15,588 nt of DNA from JBAXLO01 sp037134755 (GTDB lineage: Bacteria > Bacteroidota > Bacteroidia > Bacteroidales > JACABE01). Both the position numbers and the translations under genes were made by a program. Below are positions 15,474 through 15,588 of this stretch, piece by piece. Below the pieces are notes generated by a model. It had not been told where the DNA came from. It saw only the letters and a list, made by a program, of their open reading frames with translations, and made no database searches. Location: positions 1 to 15,588 of the forward strand of contig JBAXLO010000102.1 of NCBI GenBank assembly GCA_037134755.1. The letters run 5' to 3'. Position 1 is the stretch's first letter, and each line of letters begins with the position of its first letter.

Positions 15474-15588
15474 GTCGTTAGATTCTAAACTTCGGTCGTT
15501 AGATTTAAAACCTCGGTCGTTAGATTCTAAACTTCTGTCGTTAGATTTAAAACTTCGGTCGTTAGATTTAAAACCTCTGTCGTTAGAT
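15474..15588. repeat. 21-bp-period tandem repeat array running off the right edge
   Basis: Five full copies and a 10-base partial copy start at 15474, 15495, 15516, 15537, 15558 and 15579. Each opens with the invariant GTCGTTAGATT; the second half varies between TCTAAAC and TTAAAAC and ends YTCK. Copies 1 and 3 contain the perfect inverted repeat TTAGA-T-TCTAA, while the others lose it. No spacers separate the units. On the minus strand the unit can be read as heptads such as SNDRSFK, but that frame ends in a low-complexity AT-rich tail at 15399, so coding is doubtful. Confidence 0.9.

Noticed and set aside
15474..15588. CRISPR array
   Set aside because: The 21-bp units are directly adjacent with no spacers, and the variation lies within the repeat itself; no cas gene is present.
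15399..15588. Heptad-repeat protein on the minus strand (SNDRSFK-type units)
   Set aside because: The frame is open through the array but ends in an AT-rich tail lacking protein character, and any 21-bp repeat free of stops gives such heptads; noncoding repeat is more likely without sequence to the right.

Overview
The window reads as anaerobic, AT-rich Bacteroidota DNA (probably Bacteroidales/Marinilabiliales-like). Three things point there: two minus-strand promoters that fit the Bacteroidota pattern TTTG-N19-TAnnTTTG, the near absence of Shine-Dalgarno sequences, and the gene repertoire (PepSY-TM protein, lipoproteins, NAD-linked FeFe hydrogenase). All supported genes lie on the minus strand, so the text below reads from high to low coordinates.

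Positions 12356 down to 318 form what looks like one 12-kb transcription unit. A promoter at 12285-12315, overlapped and flanked by Rex-like inverted repeats (12308-12356), precedes hydC-hydB-hydA. These encode a trimeric NAD(H)/flavin-dependent FeFe hydrogenase of the HydABC (possibly electron-bifurcating) type. With gaps of 2-49 bases and no visible internal promoter there follow a complete Pst-like ABC importer (pstS-pstC-pstA-pstB), a sensor in which an FeFe-hydrogenase-like module is fused to a histidine kinase, a stand-alone receiver, a receiver-kinase hybrid, and rex, the NADH/NAD+ sensing repressor. The likely logic is a redox and hydrogen control loop: Rex reads NADH/NAD+ and probably represses the unit; the hydrogenase-like sensor probably reads H2 or redox state and phosphorylates the receivers. 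None of the three signalling proteins has a DNA-binding output. The reason for a Pst-like importer here is unknown, and its binding protein departs from ordinary PstS at ligand-contacting positions. A possible weak terminator follows rex, then the 5' part of ribF runs off the left edge.

Positions 12361-13089 hold no gene. They carry a degenerate MITE-like element (12504-12780) and a perfect 21-bp tandem duplication (12935-12976), and a hairpin terminator follows at 13090-13123. Positions 13193-14373 are a two-gene unit (OB-fold-like lipoprotein, then PepSY-associated membrane protein) with its own promoter at 14433-14463.

The right end is decayed accessory DNA: a broken DDE transposase remnant (14533-14953), a probably truncated Bacteroidota protein of unknown function (15012-15383), and a 21-bp-period repeat array (15474-15588) that continues past the window edge. 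No tRNA, rRNA or CRISPR array was seen.
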